From HRBIN12 sp035762085 (GTDB taxonomy: Bacteria > Actinomycetota > UBA4738 > HRBIN12), in contig DASTPT010000101.1 in assembly GCA_035762085.1 (NCBI GenBank), positions 1-39,724 of the forward strand: a stretch of 39,724 bases of DNA, in the 5' to 3' direction. The translations under genes and the position numbers were made by a program. Of this stretch, positions 6,832 to 14,475 are shown in pieces. The notes below the pieces were generated by a model that was not told where the DNA came from, did not search any database, and saw only the letters and a list, made by a program, of their open reading frames with translations. The stretch's first letter is position 1. Each line of letters starts with the position of its first letter.

Positions 6832-8087
6832 GGCGTCTCCACCGGCGCGGCGCCTCCCAGGGACAACAGGTGGCCGAGCTTCTCACGCTTCGTCCGCAGG
6901 TACCCCTCGTTCTCAGGCGTCGGATGGATCTCGAGCGGCACGCGCTCCACGATCGACAGGCCGTAGCCCTCCAGCCCGGCGCGCTTGGATGGGTTGTTCG
7001 TGAGCAGCCGCATCGAGCGCACGCCGAGGTCCTGGAGGATCTGCGCGCCGATCCCATAGTCACGGGGGTCCGGCGGGAACCCGAGCTCCTCGTTCGCCTC
7101 GACCGTGTCGAGCCCCTGCTCCTGCAGCAGGTAGGCGCGGAGCTTGTGCGTGAGGCCGATCGAGCGCCCCTCGTGACCTCGCATGTACAGGATCACGCCG
7201 CGGCCCCCGGCCGCCACCGCCTCGATCGCCGCGCGGAGCTGCATCCCGCAGTCGCAGCGCAGGGAGCCGAACACGTCGCCCGTCAGGCACTCGGAGTGCA
7301 CTCGCACGAGGATCTCCTCGCCGTCGGCGACGTCGCCGGCCACGAGCGCCACGTGCGTGAGGCCATCGACCGAGCTCTCGTAGGCGTACGCGCGGAACTC
7401 GCCGTGCTCGGTCGGGATCCGCGCCTCGGCGACCCGGCGGACCAGCACCTCGCGGTGCCGTCGGTACTCGATCAGGTCGGCGATCGAGATGAGCTTCAGG
7501 CCGTGCTCGCGCGCGACACGGAGGAGCTCGGGCAGCCTGGCCATCGATCCGTCCTCGCGCAAGACCTCGCACAGCACGCCGGCCGGGTACAGCCCGGCGA
7601 GGCTGGCCAGGTCGACCGCGGCCTCCGTGTGCCCGGCGCGCTTGAGGACGCCGCCTTCCTGTGCCATGAGCGGGAACACGTGCCCGGGCATCCGGATGTC
7701 GTCGTGCGTGAGCGTCGGGTCCGCGATCGAGCGCGCGGTCGCCGCCCGGTCGTACGCGCTCGTGCCGGTCGTCGTCCGGGCCTTCGTGTCGATCGAGACC
7801 GCGAACGCGGTGCCGTGGCTCTCATTGTTCCGGGTCACCATGAGCGGGATCCCGAGCTCGTCGAGCCGCTGTGCGGTGACCGGCATGCACACGATCCCAC
7901 GGCCGTGGGTCACCATGAAGTTGATCGCCTCGGGGGTCACCTTCTCGGCGGCGATGATGAAGTCCCCCTCGTTCTCGCGGTCGGCGTCGTCGACGACGAT
8001 GACGATGCGGCCCTCACGGACGTCGTCGAGCGCCTCGTCGATCGTCGCGAACACCGAGCGATCGAGGTCCTCCTGCGTCTGGCTCAT
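6828..8087 (-). CDS. ribBA: Bifunctional DHBP synthase / GTP cyclohydrolase II
   Basis: 419 aa. Residues about 10-205 are 3,4-dihydroxy-2-butanone-4-phosphate synthase (RibB), with acidic DDADRENEGDF and MVTHGRGIVC. Residues about 215-415 are GTP cyclohydrolase II (RibA), with the zinc cysteines in ECLTGDVFGSLRCDCG and the catalytic stretch YMRGHEGRSIGL. It supplies both building blocks of riboflavin, from ribulose-5-phosphate and GTP. The ATG at 8087 (MSQTQEDLDR) overlaps the ribE stop as ATGA; longer readings upstream merely shadow ribE. In some actinobacteria one half of RibBA homologues is inactive, but here both halves look intact. Confidence 0.96.
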   Translation of the reverse strand: MSQTQEDLDRSVFATIDEALDDVREGRIVIVVDDADRENEGDFIIAAEKVTPEAINFMVTHGRGIVCMPVTAQRLDELGIPLMVTRNNESHGTAFAVSIDTKARTTTGTSAYDRAATARSIADPTLTHDDIRMPGHVFPLMAQEGGVLKRAGHTEAAVDLASLAGLYPAGVLCEVLREDGSMARLPELLRVAREHGLKLISIADLIEYRRHREVLVRRVAEARIPTEHGEFRAYAYESSVDGLTHVALVAGDVADGEEILVRVHSECLTGDVFGSLRCDCGMQLRAAIEAVAAGGRGVILYMRGHEGRSIGLTHKLRAYLLQEQGLDTVEANEELGFPPDPRDYGIGAQILQDLGVRSMRLLTNNPSKRAGLEGYGLSIVERVPLEIHPTPENEGYLRTKREKLGHLLSLGGAAPVETP

Positions 8088-8671
8088 GCCCGTCTCCCAT
8101 CCATCAGCGCTTCCACGTACTTGGCGATCACGTCGACCTCCAGGTTCACCGGGTCCCCGACGCGCGTGGCGCCGAGGGTCGTCACGTTCACCGTGTGCGG
8201 GATCAGCGCGACCGAGAACGTCCGGTCGTGCAGCGCGGCGACGGTGAGGCTCACGCCGTCGACGCACACCGAGCCCTTCTCCACCAGGTACCGCCGCAGA
8301 TCCTCGGGCGTCTCGACCGTGAGCCACGCGCCGCCCGCAGGGTCCCGCTCGGATCCCGTCACGGTCCCAACGCCGTCGACGTGACCCTGCACGAGGTGCC
8401 CGCCCAGACGGCTCGAGAGCGTAAGCGGCCGCTCGAGGTTCACCGGGTCGCCGGCCCCGAGGCTCGAGAAACCGGTGCGGCGGAGCGTCTCCTCGGACAG
8501 GTCGAACGCCAGGTGGGCACCGCTGCGCTCGACCACCGTGAGGCAGACGCCGTTCACGGCGACCGACGCGCCCACGTCCGAGTCCGCGTTGACCGTGGCG
8601 CAGGCGATCGCGAGCCGGCTGGGACCGACCTCGCGAACGGTGCCGCGCTCCTCAACGATCCCGGTGAACAT
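8084..8671 (-). CDS. ribE: Riboflavin synthase alpha chain
   Basis: 195 aa, two lumazine-binding barrels in tandem. The N-terminus MFTGIVEERGTV is diagnostic. The repeat signatures are VAVNGVCLTVV in the first half and VCVDGVSLTVA in the second, with GHLVQGHVDG between. It dismutates two lumazines to riboflavin and the pyrimidine precursor. The start lies inside the last codons of ribD (20-base overlap). Called ribC in mycobacterial usage. Confidence 0.96.
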   Translation of the reverse strand: MFTGIVEERGTVREVGPSRLAIACATVNADSDVGASVAVNGVCLTVVERSGAHLAFDLSEETLRRTGFSSLGAGDPVNLERPLTLSSRLGGHLVQGHVDGVGTVTGSERDPAGGAWLTVETPEDLRRYLVEKGSVCVDGVSLTVAALHDRTFSVALIPHTVNVTTLGATRVGDPVNLEVDVIAKYVEALMDGRRA

Positions 8672-9749
8672 CCGCCTCCACCTTCAGGTCCTCCCCGACG
8701 CGGTCGAACTCGCGGATCCGCAACCGGAGCGCGCTGGCGATCGGCGCGAACCCGCGGCCGCCGAGCACCGTCGGCGCCTCGGTCCCGCCGATCAGTCTGG
8801 GCGCGAGGTACACGACCACCTTGTCGACCACGCCCTCCTCGACGGCCGACCACGCGAGCGTGGGCCCGCCCTCCAGGAGCACGCCCTGGACGTCGCGCTT
8901 GCCCAGGTCCTCCATCAGTCGTCCGAGCGGCACGCCCCCGCCCTCGGCCTCGTACACCGCGATCTGGGCGCCGGCGGTCTCCCACTCGCGCCGTCGCTCC
9001 TCGGGGGCGAGGTGCGTCGTCGCGACGAGCGTCGGCGCGTCGTCGGTGAAAAGATCCCCGCGCGCCGGCACCCTGCCGTGAGCGTCGACGAGCACCCGCA
9101 GGGGCGGGCGCCCTCGGTACCCCGGCATGCGGACCGTGAGGCTGGGGTCGTCGGCGAGCACCGTGCCGGCTCCCACGAGGATCGCGTCGGCCGCGGCGCG
9201 CAGGCGATGGACGTCGGCCCGCGCGGCCTCGCCCGTGATCCACCTCGAGGTTCCGTCCCGCGAGGCCACCTTGCCGTCCAGGCTGGCCGCCATCTTCCAC
9301 ACCATGAACGGCAGACCGGTGCGGACGTGCTTGGCGAAGGCCTCGTTCAGGCGCTCGGCTTCCTCGCGGTGGACACCCTCGACGACCTCGACGCCGGCGG
9401 CGCGGAGCGCGTCGAACCCTCGGCCGTCCACGATCGGGTTCGGATCGCGCGCCGACGCGACGACGCGGGTGATCCCAGCTTCCACGATCGCGTCGGCGCA
9501 GGGGCCGGTTCGCCCCTGGTGGTTGCACGGCTCGAGCGTCACGTACAGCGTCGCGCCGTTGGCCGCCTCGCCGGCGTCGCGGAGCGCGACGACCTCGGCG
9601 TGCGGCTGACCCGGACCCTCGTGATGACCCTCCCCGACGAGCCGTCCGTCCGCCACGACGACTGCGCCGACCATCGGGTTCGGGGACACGAGCCCCCTCC
9701 CCCGCTCCGCGAGCGCCAGGGCTCGCTCAACGTACGCCTCGTCGGACAC
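8652..9749 (-). CDS. ribD: Bifunctional riboflavin deaminase/reductase
   Basis: 365 aa. Residues 1-145 are the zinc deaminase, with HAEVVALRDAG and the zinc site LEPCNHQGRTGPCADA. Residues 150-365 are the NADPH-dependent reductase (GLPFMVWKMAASLDGKVA, LVGAGTVLADDPSLTVR, VLLEGGPTLAWS). It carries out steps two and three of riboflavin synthesis. The GTG at 9749 follows a strong GGAGGAGG site. It is the first gene behind the FMN riboswitch, so the operon is repressed by flavin. M. tuberculosis calls this gene ribG. Confidence 0.97.
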   Translation of the reverse strand: MSDEAYVERALALAERGRGLVSPNPMVGAVVVADGRLVGEGHHEGPGQPHAEVVALRDAGEAANGATLYVTLEPCNHQGRTGPCADAIVEAGITRVVASARDPNPIVDGRGFDALRAAGVEVVEGVHREEAERLNEAFAKHVRTGLPFMVWKMAASLDGKVASRDGTSRWITGEAARADVHRLRAAADAILVGAGTVLADDPSLTVRMPGYRGRPPLRVLVDAHGRVPARGDLFTDDAPTLVATTHLAPEERRREWETAGAQIAVYEAEGGGVPLGRLMEDLGKRDVQGVLLEGGPTLAWSAVEEGVVDKVVVYLAPRLIGGTEAPTVLGGRGFAPIASALRLRIREFDRVGEDLKVEADVHRDR

Positions 9750-9790
9750 GTTCCTCCTCCCGAGGCGGTCGTGCGGGGAAAGGGCAGGGA

Positions 9791-9813
9791 GCCGCGCGGC
9801 TCACGCCGCGGCC
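9791..9813 (-). terminator. GC-rich hairpin, possible riboswitch expression platform
   Basis: CCGCGGC and GCCGCG(C)GG can pair around a GTGA tetraloop, 10-30 bases after the aptamer and about 40 bases before the ribD ribosome site. There is no U-run after it, so a Rho-independent mechanism is not clear. Confidence 0.4.
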
Positions 9814-9822
9814 GGCACCGCC

Positions 9823-9944
9823 CGTCCTCTCCCATCCCGACTCTCACGGTCGGTCCCGGAGTTCCACCGGGTCCACCCCCGACCGGCTGCCGGGGGGTCG
9901 CGGACTGTCACCGCCGGTGGGGATTTGCACCCCGCCCCGAAGAC
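9823..9944 (-). ncRNA. FMN riboswitch (RFN element)
   Basis: The minus strand carries the conserved RFN blocks in order: TTCGGGGCGGGGTGCAAA, CCCCACCGGCGGTGACAG, CCGCGA, then CCGACCGTGAGAGTC and GGATGGGAGAGGA. Size (about 120 bases) and order match the FMN aptamer. It lies directly upstream of ribD. Binding of FMN is expected to shut off ribD-ribE-ribBA-ribH and the cupin gene. Confidence 0.95.
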
Positions 9945-9960
9945 AGGCTTTCGACCAGCA

Positions 9961-9966
9961 AGTATA
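9961..9966 (-). promoter_or_regulatory. -10 box of the riboflavin operon
   Basis: TATACT on the minus strand lies 16 bases before the RFN element, which places transcription initiation close to the 5' side of the aptamer. The -35 is weak (about 18 bases upstream, TGCACC). Confidence 0.5.
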
Positions 9967-10003
9967 GGCCCTGGGGGGTCGTGCGGTGCAGTGCCGCGAC
10001 GCG

Positions 10004-10936
10004 CTAGGTCGTGGCGCGGCGGTCGATCGCGTAGCTCGAGCGGGTATCGCGCTTGGCGAACTGCTTCATCTCGGTCGCGACCGAGACGGCCTCGCCGTAG
10101 TGGGCGAAGGCCCGGACGCTCGTGGTCGCGATGCCGACCGACACGCCGGCGAGCGGGAGGCGCTGGAGCACGCCCTTGCGGTCCTCGACCTCGACGTAGC
10201 CACGCTCGACGTCCTCGGGATCGTAGAAGCCGTGGATCTCGGCGTCGAAACGCTCGACGATCCGCTTGGCGACGTCCTCGGCGACGTCCGGGGGCGTGAC
10301 CGCGACGAAGTCGTCCCCGCCGACATGGCCGACGAACCCGTCGGCGCCGGCGAACTCGACGACCGCGTCCTGGATGATGCGGGCGGTCGCCTGGATCAGG
10401 CGGTCGCCGCGCACGAACCCCTTCTGGTCGTTGTATGCCTTGAAGTTGTCCAGGTCCGAGTACAGGACGGCGAAATCGCGTCCCTCGCGGACCATGCGCT
10501 CGATCTCCTCCTGGATCCGGATGTTGCCCGGCAGCCCGGTGAGGGGCGAGAGGTTGCGCATCTCCTTCGCCCGACGCAGGGTGCCCTTCACGCGCGCGAG
10601 CAGCTCGATCGGGTCGAAGGGCTTGATGATGTAGTCGTCCGCCCCGGCGGTCAGCCCCAGCACCTTGTCGGTCGAGAGCGCCTTCGCTGTCAGCATGATG
10701 ATCGACGTGTTCGCCGTCTGCGGGTTCCGGCGCAGGCGCTGCGCGACCTCGAACCCGTCGATCCGCGGCATCATCACGTCGAGCAGCACGAGGTCGGGCC
10801 GCAGCTGTCCCGCGCGCTCGAGCGCCTGCTCGCCGTCGGAGGCCACGCTCACGTCGTAGCCGGCGCTCCGGAGGTTCACCTCGACGAACCGAGCGATATC
10901 CGGATCGTCGTCGACGACCAGGATCGTCTCGGGCAT
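10004..10936 (-). CDS. Response regulator with GGDEF-like output domain
   Basis: 310 aa. Residues 1-120 are a receiver domain: acidic pocket D9-D11, phospho-acceptor D53 in LVLLDVMMPRIDGFE, the Thr of MLTAKA and the Lys of KPFDP. Residues about 140-310 resemble a diguanylate cyclase, with LTGLPGN, YSDLDNFKAYNDQKG and the signature loop GHVGGDDFVAV. The loop reads GGDDF instead of GG(D/E)EF, so cyclase activity cannot be assumed; it could be a c-di-GMP or GTP effector. The ATG at 10936 overlaps the rpe stop as ATGA. No partner kinase is adjacent. The only kinase-like gene here is the methyltransferase fusion 6 kb away. Confidence 0.85.
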   Translation of the reverse strand: MPETILVVDDDPDIARFVEVNLRSAGYDVSVASDGEQALERAGQLRPDLVLLDVMMPRIDGFEVAQRLRRNPQTANTSIIMLTAKALSTDKVLGLTAGADDYIIKPFDPIELLARVKGTLRRAKEMRNLSPLTGLPGNIRIQEEIERMVREGRDFAVLYSDLDNFKAYNDQKGFVRGDRLIQATARIIQDAVVEFAGADGFVGHVGGDDFVAVTPPDVAEDVAKRIVERFDAEIHGFYDPEDVERGYVEVEDRKGVLQRLPLAGVSVGIATTSVRAFAHYGEAVSVATEMKQFAKRDTRSSYAIDRRATT

Positions 10937-11595
10937 CACGCCCTCCCTTCGGCGATCGCCTTCAGGTCCCGCGCCGCGGCAGCGATGTCCTCGGCCTGGA
11001 AGATCGCCGAGGCGGCGACGAGCACCGTCGCGCCGGCCTCGACGCACCGCTTCGCGTTGTCGAGCTTCACGCCGCCGTCGATCTCGACGTCGGCGGACAG
11101 GCCGCGCCGGTCGAGCTCGGAACGCACGGCCTCGAGCTTCGGCAGCGCCTCGGGGATGAACCGCTGTCCGGCCCACCCGGGATGCACGCTCATGATCATC
11201 ACGTCGTCCAGGTCGTCCAGGTAGGGGAAGATCCGGTCCGCGGGCGTCTCGGGGTTCACGGTGATGCCGACACCCATCCCGGCCCCGCGCGCCTTGCGGA
11301 TCACCGGCTCGGGGTCCTCGACCGCCTCGACGTGGAACGACACGACGTCCATCCCGGCCTGGGCCAGATCGTCGAACTGCGCCTCGGGCGCTTCGATCAT
11401 GAGGTGGCCGTGCAGCACGCGGTCGGTGTGCGGACGCAGCGAGGCCACGACGACGGCGCCCAACGTGATCGGCGGCACGAACCGCCCGTCCATCACGTCG
11501 ACGTGGATCACGTCCGCGTACGCCTGGACCAGCTCGACCTGGTCCGCCAGGTGCGCGAGGTCGGCCGACAGGATCGAGGCGGACAGCTTGCCCAT
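10936..11595 (-). CDS. rpe: Ribulose-phosphate 3-epimerase
   Basis: 219 aa TIM barrel that interconverts ribulose-5-phosphate and xylulose-5-phosphate in the pentose phosphate pathway. Diagnostic stretches are SASILSADLAHL, IHVDVMDGRFVPPITLG with the metal-binding His/Asp, HLMIEAPE, MIMSVHPGWAGQRFIPE and EIDGGV. Its product is also a route into riboflavin precursors, which fits the nearby rib operon. The ATG at 11595 follows the rsmB stop by ten bases and has a TAACAT box seven bases before it, so rpe may also be read from its own leaderless promoter. Confidence 0.96.
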   Translation of the reverse strand: MGKLSASILSADLAHLADQVELVQAYADVIHVDVMDGRFVPPITLGAVVVASLRPHTDRVLHGHLMIEAPEAQFDDLAQAGMDVVSFHVEAVEDPEPVIRKARGAGMGVGITVNPETPADRIFPYLDDLDDVMIMSVHPGWAGQRFIPEALPKLEAVRSELDRRGLSADVEIDGGVKLDNAKRCVEAGATVLVAASAIFQAEDIAAAARDLKAIAEGRA

Positions 11596-11602
11596 CCCGC
11601 GT

Positions 11603-11608
11603 ATGTTA
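11603..11608 (-). promoter_or_regulatory. Possible leaderless -10 box of rpe
   Basis: TAACAT overlaps the rsmB stop codon and lies seven bases before the rpe ATG. This is the same geometry as at aroC. No -35 is evident. Confidence 0.3.
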
Positions 11609-12982
11609 CCGGCGGGGGAGGTCCGGCCGGCGCCGGTCCCCGCGACGGAAGGCGGCGACGAACATCGCGTCGCACCCGTGGCGGTGCGGCCACAGACGGA
11701 GCCGCTCTCCCTGGCCGTCGGGGCCCTCGATCGCCTCGGGCTCCAGGTCCGGCCGCCGCCGCAGGAGCGCGTCGCACACCGCGTCGGTCTCGGCGCGCGG
11801 GAACGTGCAGACCGAGTACACGAGCCGGCCGCCGGGCGCGAGCAGATCCGCGGCGGCGGTCGCGATCCCCACCTGAAGGCGTGAGAGCCCCACGACATCC
11901 GCCTTCCGGGCCCGCCACAGGAGCTCCGGGCGCCGACGTGCCGAGCCGATCCCCGAGCACGGCGCGTCGACGAGGACGCGGTCGAACCCGCCCCGGACCG
12001 CCGGGCGGCGACCGTCCTGGACGAGGAGGACCTCCCGGGCGCCCAGGCGCTCCGCGGTCGAGCGGACGAGCCGAAGTCGGGCCTCCGAGACGTCGGCCGC
12101 CACGACCACGCCGTTCGGCTCGACCAGGCAGGCGGCGTGGCCGGCCTTGCCGCCCGGTCCCGCGCAGACGTCCAGGACGCGACCCCCCGGCCGGGGATCC
12201 AGCGCCGCCACGACGAAGCAGGAGGCCTGGTCCTGGACGGTGAACCAGCCCTCGGCGAACCCCGGGAGGCCCGTGGGCGCGCCGCCCGCCGTCAACAGCA
12301 GCGAGGCCGGGTGGATGCGGCCCCGCTCGGTCGCAGCACCGACCCCGGCGAGGCGGCGCTCGACCTCGTCCATCCCGGCGCGGCAGGTGTTCACCCGGAG
12401 CGTCACGGGCGCGCGCTCGGCGAGCGCCGCCGCCGCCGCCTCGACCTCCTCCGTGGGCACGAGGGTCCGGAGCTCCCGGACCGCCCACTCGGCCAGGCCG
12501 GATCGGAGCGCCACGGCGGCGTCCGTCGACCCGGCCGGCGGAGCGGCAGGTTCCACGGCGAGCCGCCGCAGGACCGCGTTCACGAAGCCGCGCTGCCGGT
12601 CGGGCGCCAGGGCCACGGTCTCGGCGACGGCCGCGTGCGGCGGGATCCGCGTGTGGAGGAGCTGATAGGCGCCGAGTCGCAGGACCCCGAGCGCCTGGTT
12701 CGGCGTCGACGCGAGCGGGCGATCGACCAAGCGGCCGAGGGCGTCGTCCAGGCTCACGAGCCGCCGCAGCGTCCCGTACACGAGCTCGGTGGCGAGCGCC
12801 GCGTCCCGCGCCGACAGTCGCGCCCGGTCGAGCGCCGATCGGAGCGACAGGTTCGAGTACGCGTCGTGCTCGGTGACCCGCCGGATCACCTCGAGCGCGA
12901 CCGACCGCGCCGTCGGAGCGCCGACCGGGCGTCGGGGGCGGTCGGGGCGGGCACGGCGCGGCGAGCGAGGGGCGGCGGTCAT
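11606..12982 (-). CDS. rsmB: 16S rRNA cytosine-967 C5-methyltransferase
   Basis: 458 aa. The basic N-terminal 20 residues precede a NusB-like RNA-binding domain (about 25-150: ARSVALEVIRRVTEHDAYSN, LATELVYGTLRR). The SAM-dependent methyltransferase follows, with SAM-binding VLDVCAGPGGKAGH, motif IV DAPCSGIGSARRRPEL and motif VI catalytic Cys in SVCTFPRAE. Two catalytic cysteines identify an m5C RNA methyltransferase of the Fmu/Sun type. The start overlaps fmt as ATGA. fmt-fmu order is the same as in mycobacteria. Confidence 0.95.
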   Translation of the reverse strand: MTAAPRSPRRARPDRPRRPVGAPTARSVALEVIRRVTEHDAYSNLSLRSALDRARLSARDAALATELVYGTLRRLVSLDDALGRLVDRPLASTPNQALGVLRLGAYQLLHTRIPPHAAVAETVALAPDRQRGFVNAVLRRLAVEPAAPPAGSTDAAVALRSGLAEWAVRELRTLVPTEEVEAAAAALAERAPVTLRVNTCRAGMDEVERRLAGVGAATERGRIHPASLLLTAGGAPTGLPGFAEGWFTVQDQASCFVVAALDPRPGGRVLDVCAGPGGKAGHAACLVEPNGVVVAADVSEARLRLVRSTAERLGAREVLLVQDGRRPAVRGGFDRVLVDAPCSGIGSARRRPELLWRARKADVVGLSRLQVGIATAAADLLAPGGRLVYSVCTFPRAETDAVCDALLRRRPDLEPEAIEGPDGQGERLRLWPHRHGCDAMFVAAFRRGDRRRPDLPRR

Positions 12983-13920
12983 CCGAGCCGTTCACCGGCC
13001 TCGGGGCGGAAGCCGTTCACGAAGTCCTCGATCCTGATGACGCGCCGGCCGGCGGGCGCGATGACCAGTGGTCGGAAGCCGCCCTCGGCCGTGGCGACGA
13101 CGACGCCGCGCTTCGATACCTCGACGATCCGCCCCGGCTCGCCGAGCGCGTCGACGGCCTCCGCACGGAGGACCTTCAGCCCGTTCCCCCGGAACGTGGT
13201 CGTGGCCGCGGGCTCCGGCGAGAGCGCGCGGACGAGGTTGACGAGGTGCACGGCCGGGTTGGTCCAGTCGAGCACGCGATCCTCGGGGCCGAACTTCGGC
13301 GCGAGCGTGGCGAGGCTCGGATCCTGCGGCGTCGGCGCCACCGGGCCGGCCGCCAGCATGTCGAGGGTCTCGACCAGGACCTCGGCGCCCACGTCGGCAA
13401 GCCGAGCGCCGAGCGACCCCGCGTCGTCCTCGGGCAGGATCGGCACCTCGCGCTGGAGGATCACCGCCCCGGTGTCCATCCCCTCGTCCATCACGATCGT
13501 CGTCACCCCCGTGCGGTCCAGACCCGCGAGCAACGCCGTCTGGACCGGGGCCGCCCCCCGGAGCTCGGGCAGCAGCGAGAAGTGCAGGTTCACCGGCGCG
13601 ATCGTCGGGATGTGCAGGACGTTCGCGGGCAGGATCTCGCCGTACGCGACGACGGCCAGGACGTCCGGAAGCGCCATGGACAGCTCCTCGAAGCCCGAGC
13701 CCGCCTTCACGGTCGGTGTCTGGTGCATCGGGAGGCCGAGGCGCTCGGCCTCGACCGCGACGTGCGTCGGCGTGAGGCGACTGCCGCGCCCGGCCGGCTT
13801 CGGCTCGGCGGTCACGACCCGGACGACCCGGTGCCCGGATCGGGCGATCGCGCCGAGCGACGGGACCGACCACGCGTCGTTGCCGAGGAAGGCCACGCGG
13901 AGCGAACGGATCTGGGTCAT
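12979..13920 (-). CDS. fmt: Methionyl-tRNA formyltransferase
   Basis: 313 aa. Transfers the formyl group from 10-formyl-THF to Met-tRNAi. N-terminal transferase domain with RVAFLGNDAWSVPSL, VVAYGEILPANVL, the catalytic Asn/His stretch NLHFSLLPELRGAAPVQ and DEGMDTGAVI. The C-terminal OB domain begins around residue 210. It lies 19 bases after def, the usual def-fmt pair that adds and removes the N-formyl group. The usual NxHPS here reads NLHFS, a small variation. Confidence 0.96.
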   Translation of the reverse strand: MTQIRSLRVAFLGNDAWSVPSLGAIARSGHRVVRVVTAEPKPAGRGSRLTPTHVAVEAERLGLPMHQTPTVKAGSGFEELSMALPDVLAVVAYGEILPANVLHIPTIAPVNLHFSLLPELRGAAPVQTALLAGLDRTGVTTIVMDEGMDTGAVILQREVPILPEDDAGSLGARLADVGAEVLVETLDMLAAGPVAPTPQDPSLATLAPKFGPEDRVLDWTNPAVHLVNLVRALSPEPAATTTFRGNGLKVLRAEAVDALGEPGRIVEVSKRGVVVATAEGGFRPLVIAPAGRRVIRIEDFVNGFRPEAGERLG

Positions 13921-13939
13921 CGTCCCTGTCCCCCGGCGG

Positions 13940-14443
13940 TCAGGACCCGGCGCGCTTCAGCTCCAGCTCGCGGAGCTGCCGCATCACGTCGCGGCGCCCC
14001 TCTTCGTCGAGGCGGTCGATGTACAGACCGCCGTTCAGGTGGTCGGTCTCGTGCTGGAAGATCCGTGCCAGGAGGCCCTCGGCCCGCAGCTCGAAGCTCT
14101 CGCCGCCCAGGTCCTGCCCGCGCAGCCGCACCCGGAGGGCGCGCGGCGTCGGGTAGAACGGGCCGGGGATCGACAGACACCCCTCGTCGATCGTGTCGCT
14201 CCCCTCGAGATCGGACAGCTCGGGGTTCGCCACGAATCCCTTGCGTCCGTCGCCGTCGTCGTAGACGAAGAACCGCATCCCGATCCCGACCTGGTTCGCC
14301 GCCAGGCCGACGCCGGGCGCCGCGTACATCGTCTCGAGCAGGTCGTCCGAGGTGCGCCGCAGCCAGTCGTCGAACCGCTCCACGGGCGCGCACGTGTGCC
14401 GCAGCGCCGGGTCCCCGAGCGTGCGGATCTGCAGGACGGTCAT
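13940..14443 (-). CDS. def: Peptide deformylase
   Basis: 167 aa metalloenzyme that removes the N-formyl group from nascent proteins. All three motifs are present: GVGLAANQVG, EGCLSIPG with the metal-binding Cys, and QHETDHLNG with the HExxH-type His pair and catalytic Glu. The ATG at 14443 gives MTVLQIRTLGDPALRH, the standard N-terminus; the frame upstream is only a shadow of priA. Confidence 0.97.
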   Translation of the reverse strand: MTVLQIRTLGDPALRHTCAPVERFDDWLRRTSDDLLETMYAAPGVGLAANQVGIGMRFFVYDDGDGRKGFVANPELSDLEGSDTIDEGCLSIPGPFYPTPRALRVRLRGQDLGGESFELRAEGLLARIFQHETDHLNGGLYIDRLDEEGRRDVMRQLRELELKRAGS

Positions 14444-14475
14444 CGAACCACCTCTGCCTGCCGAGATGCGGAGAG

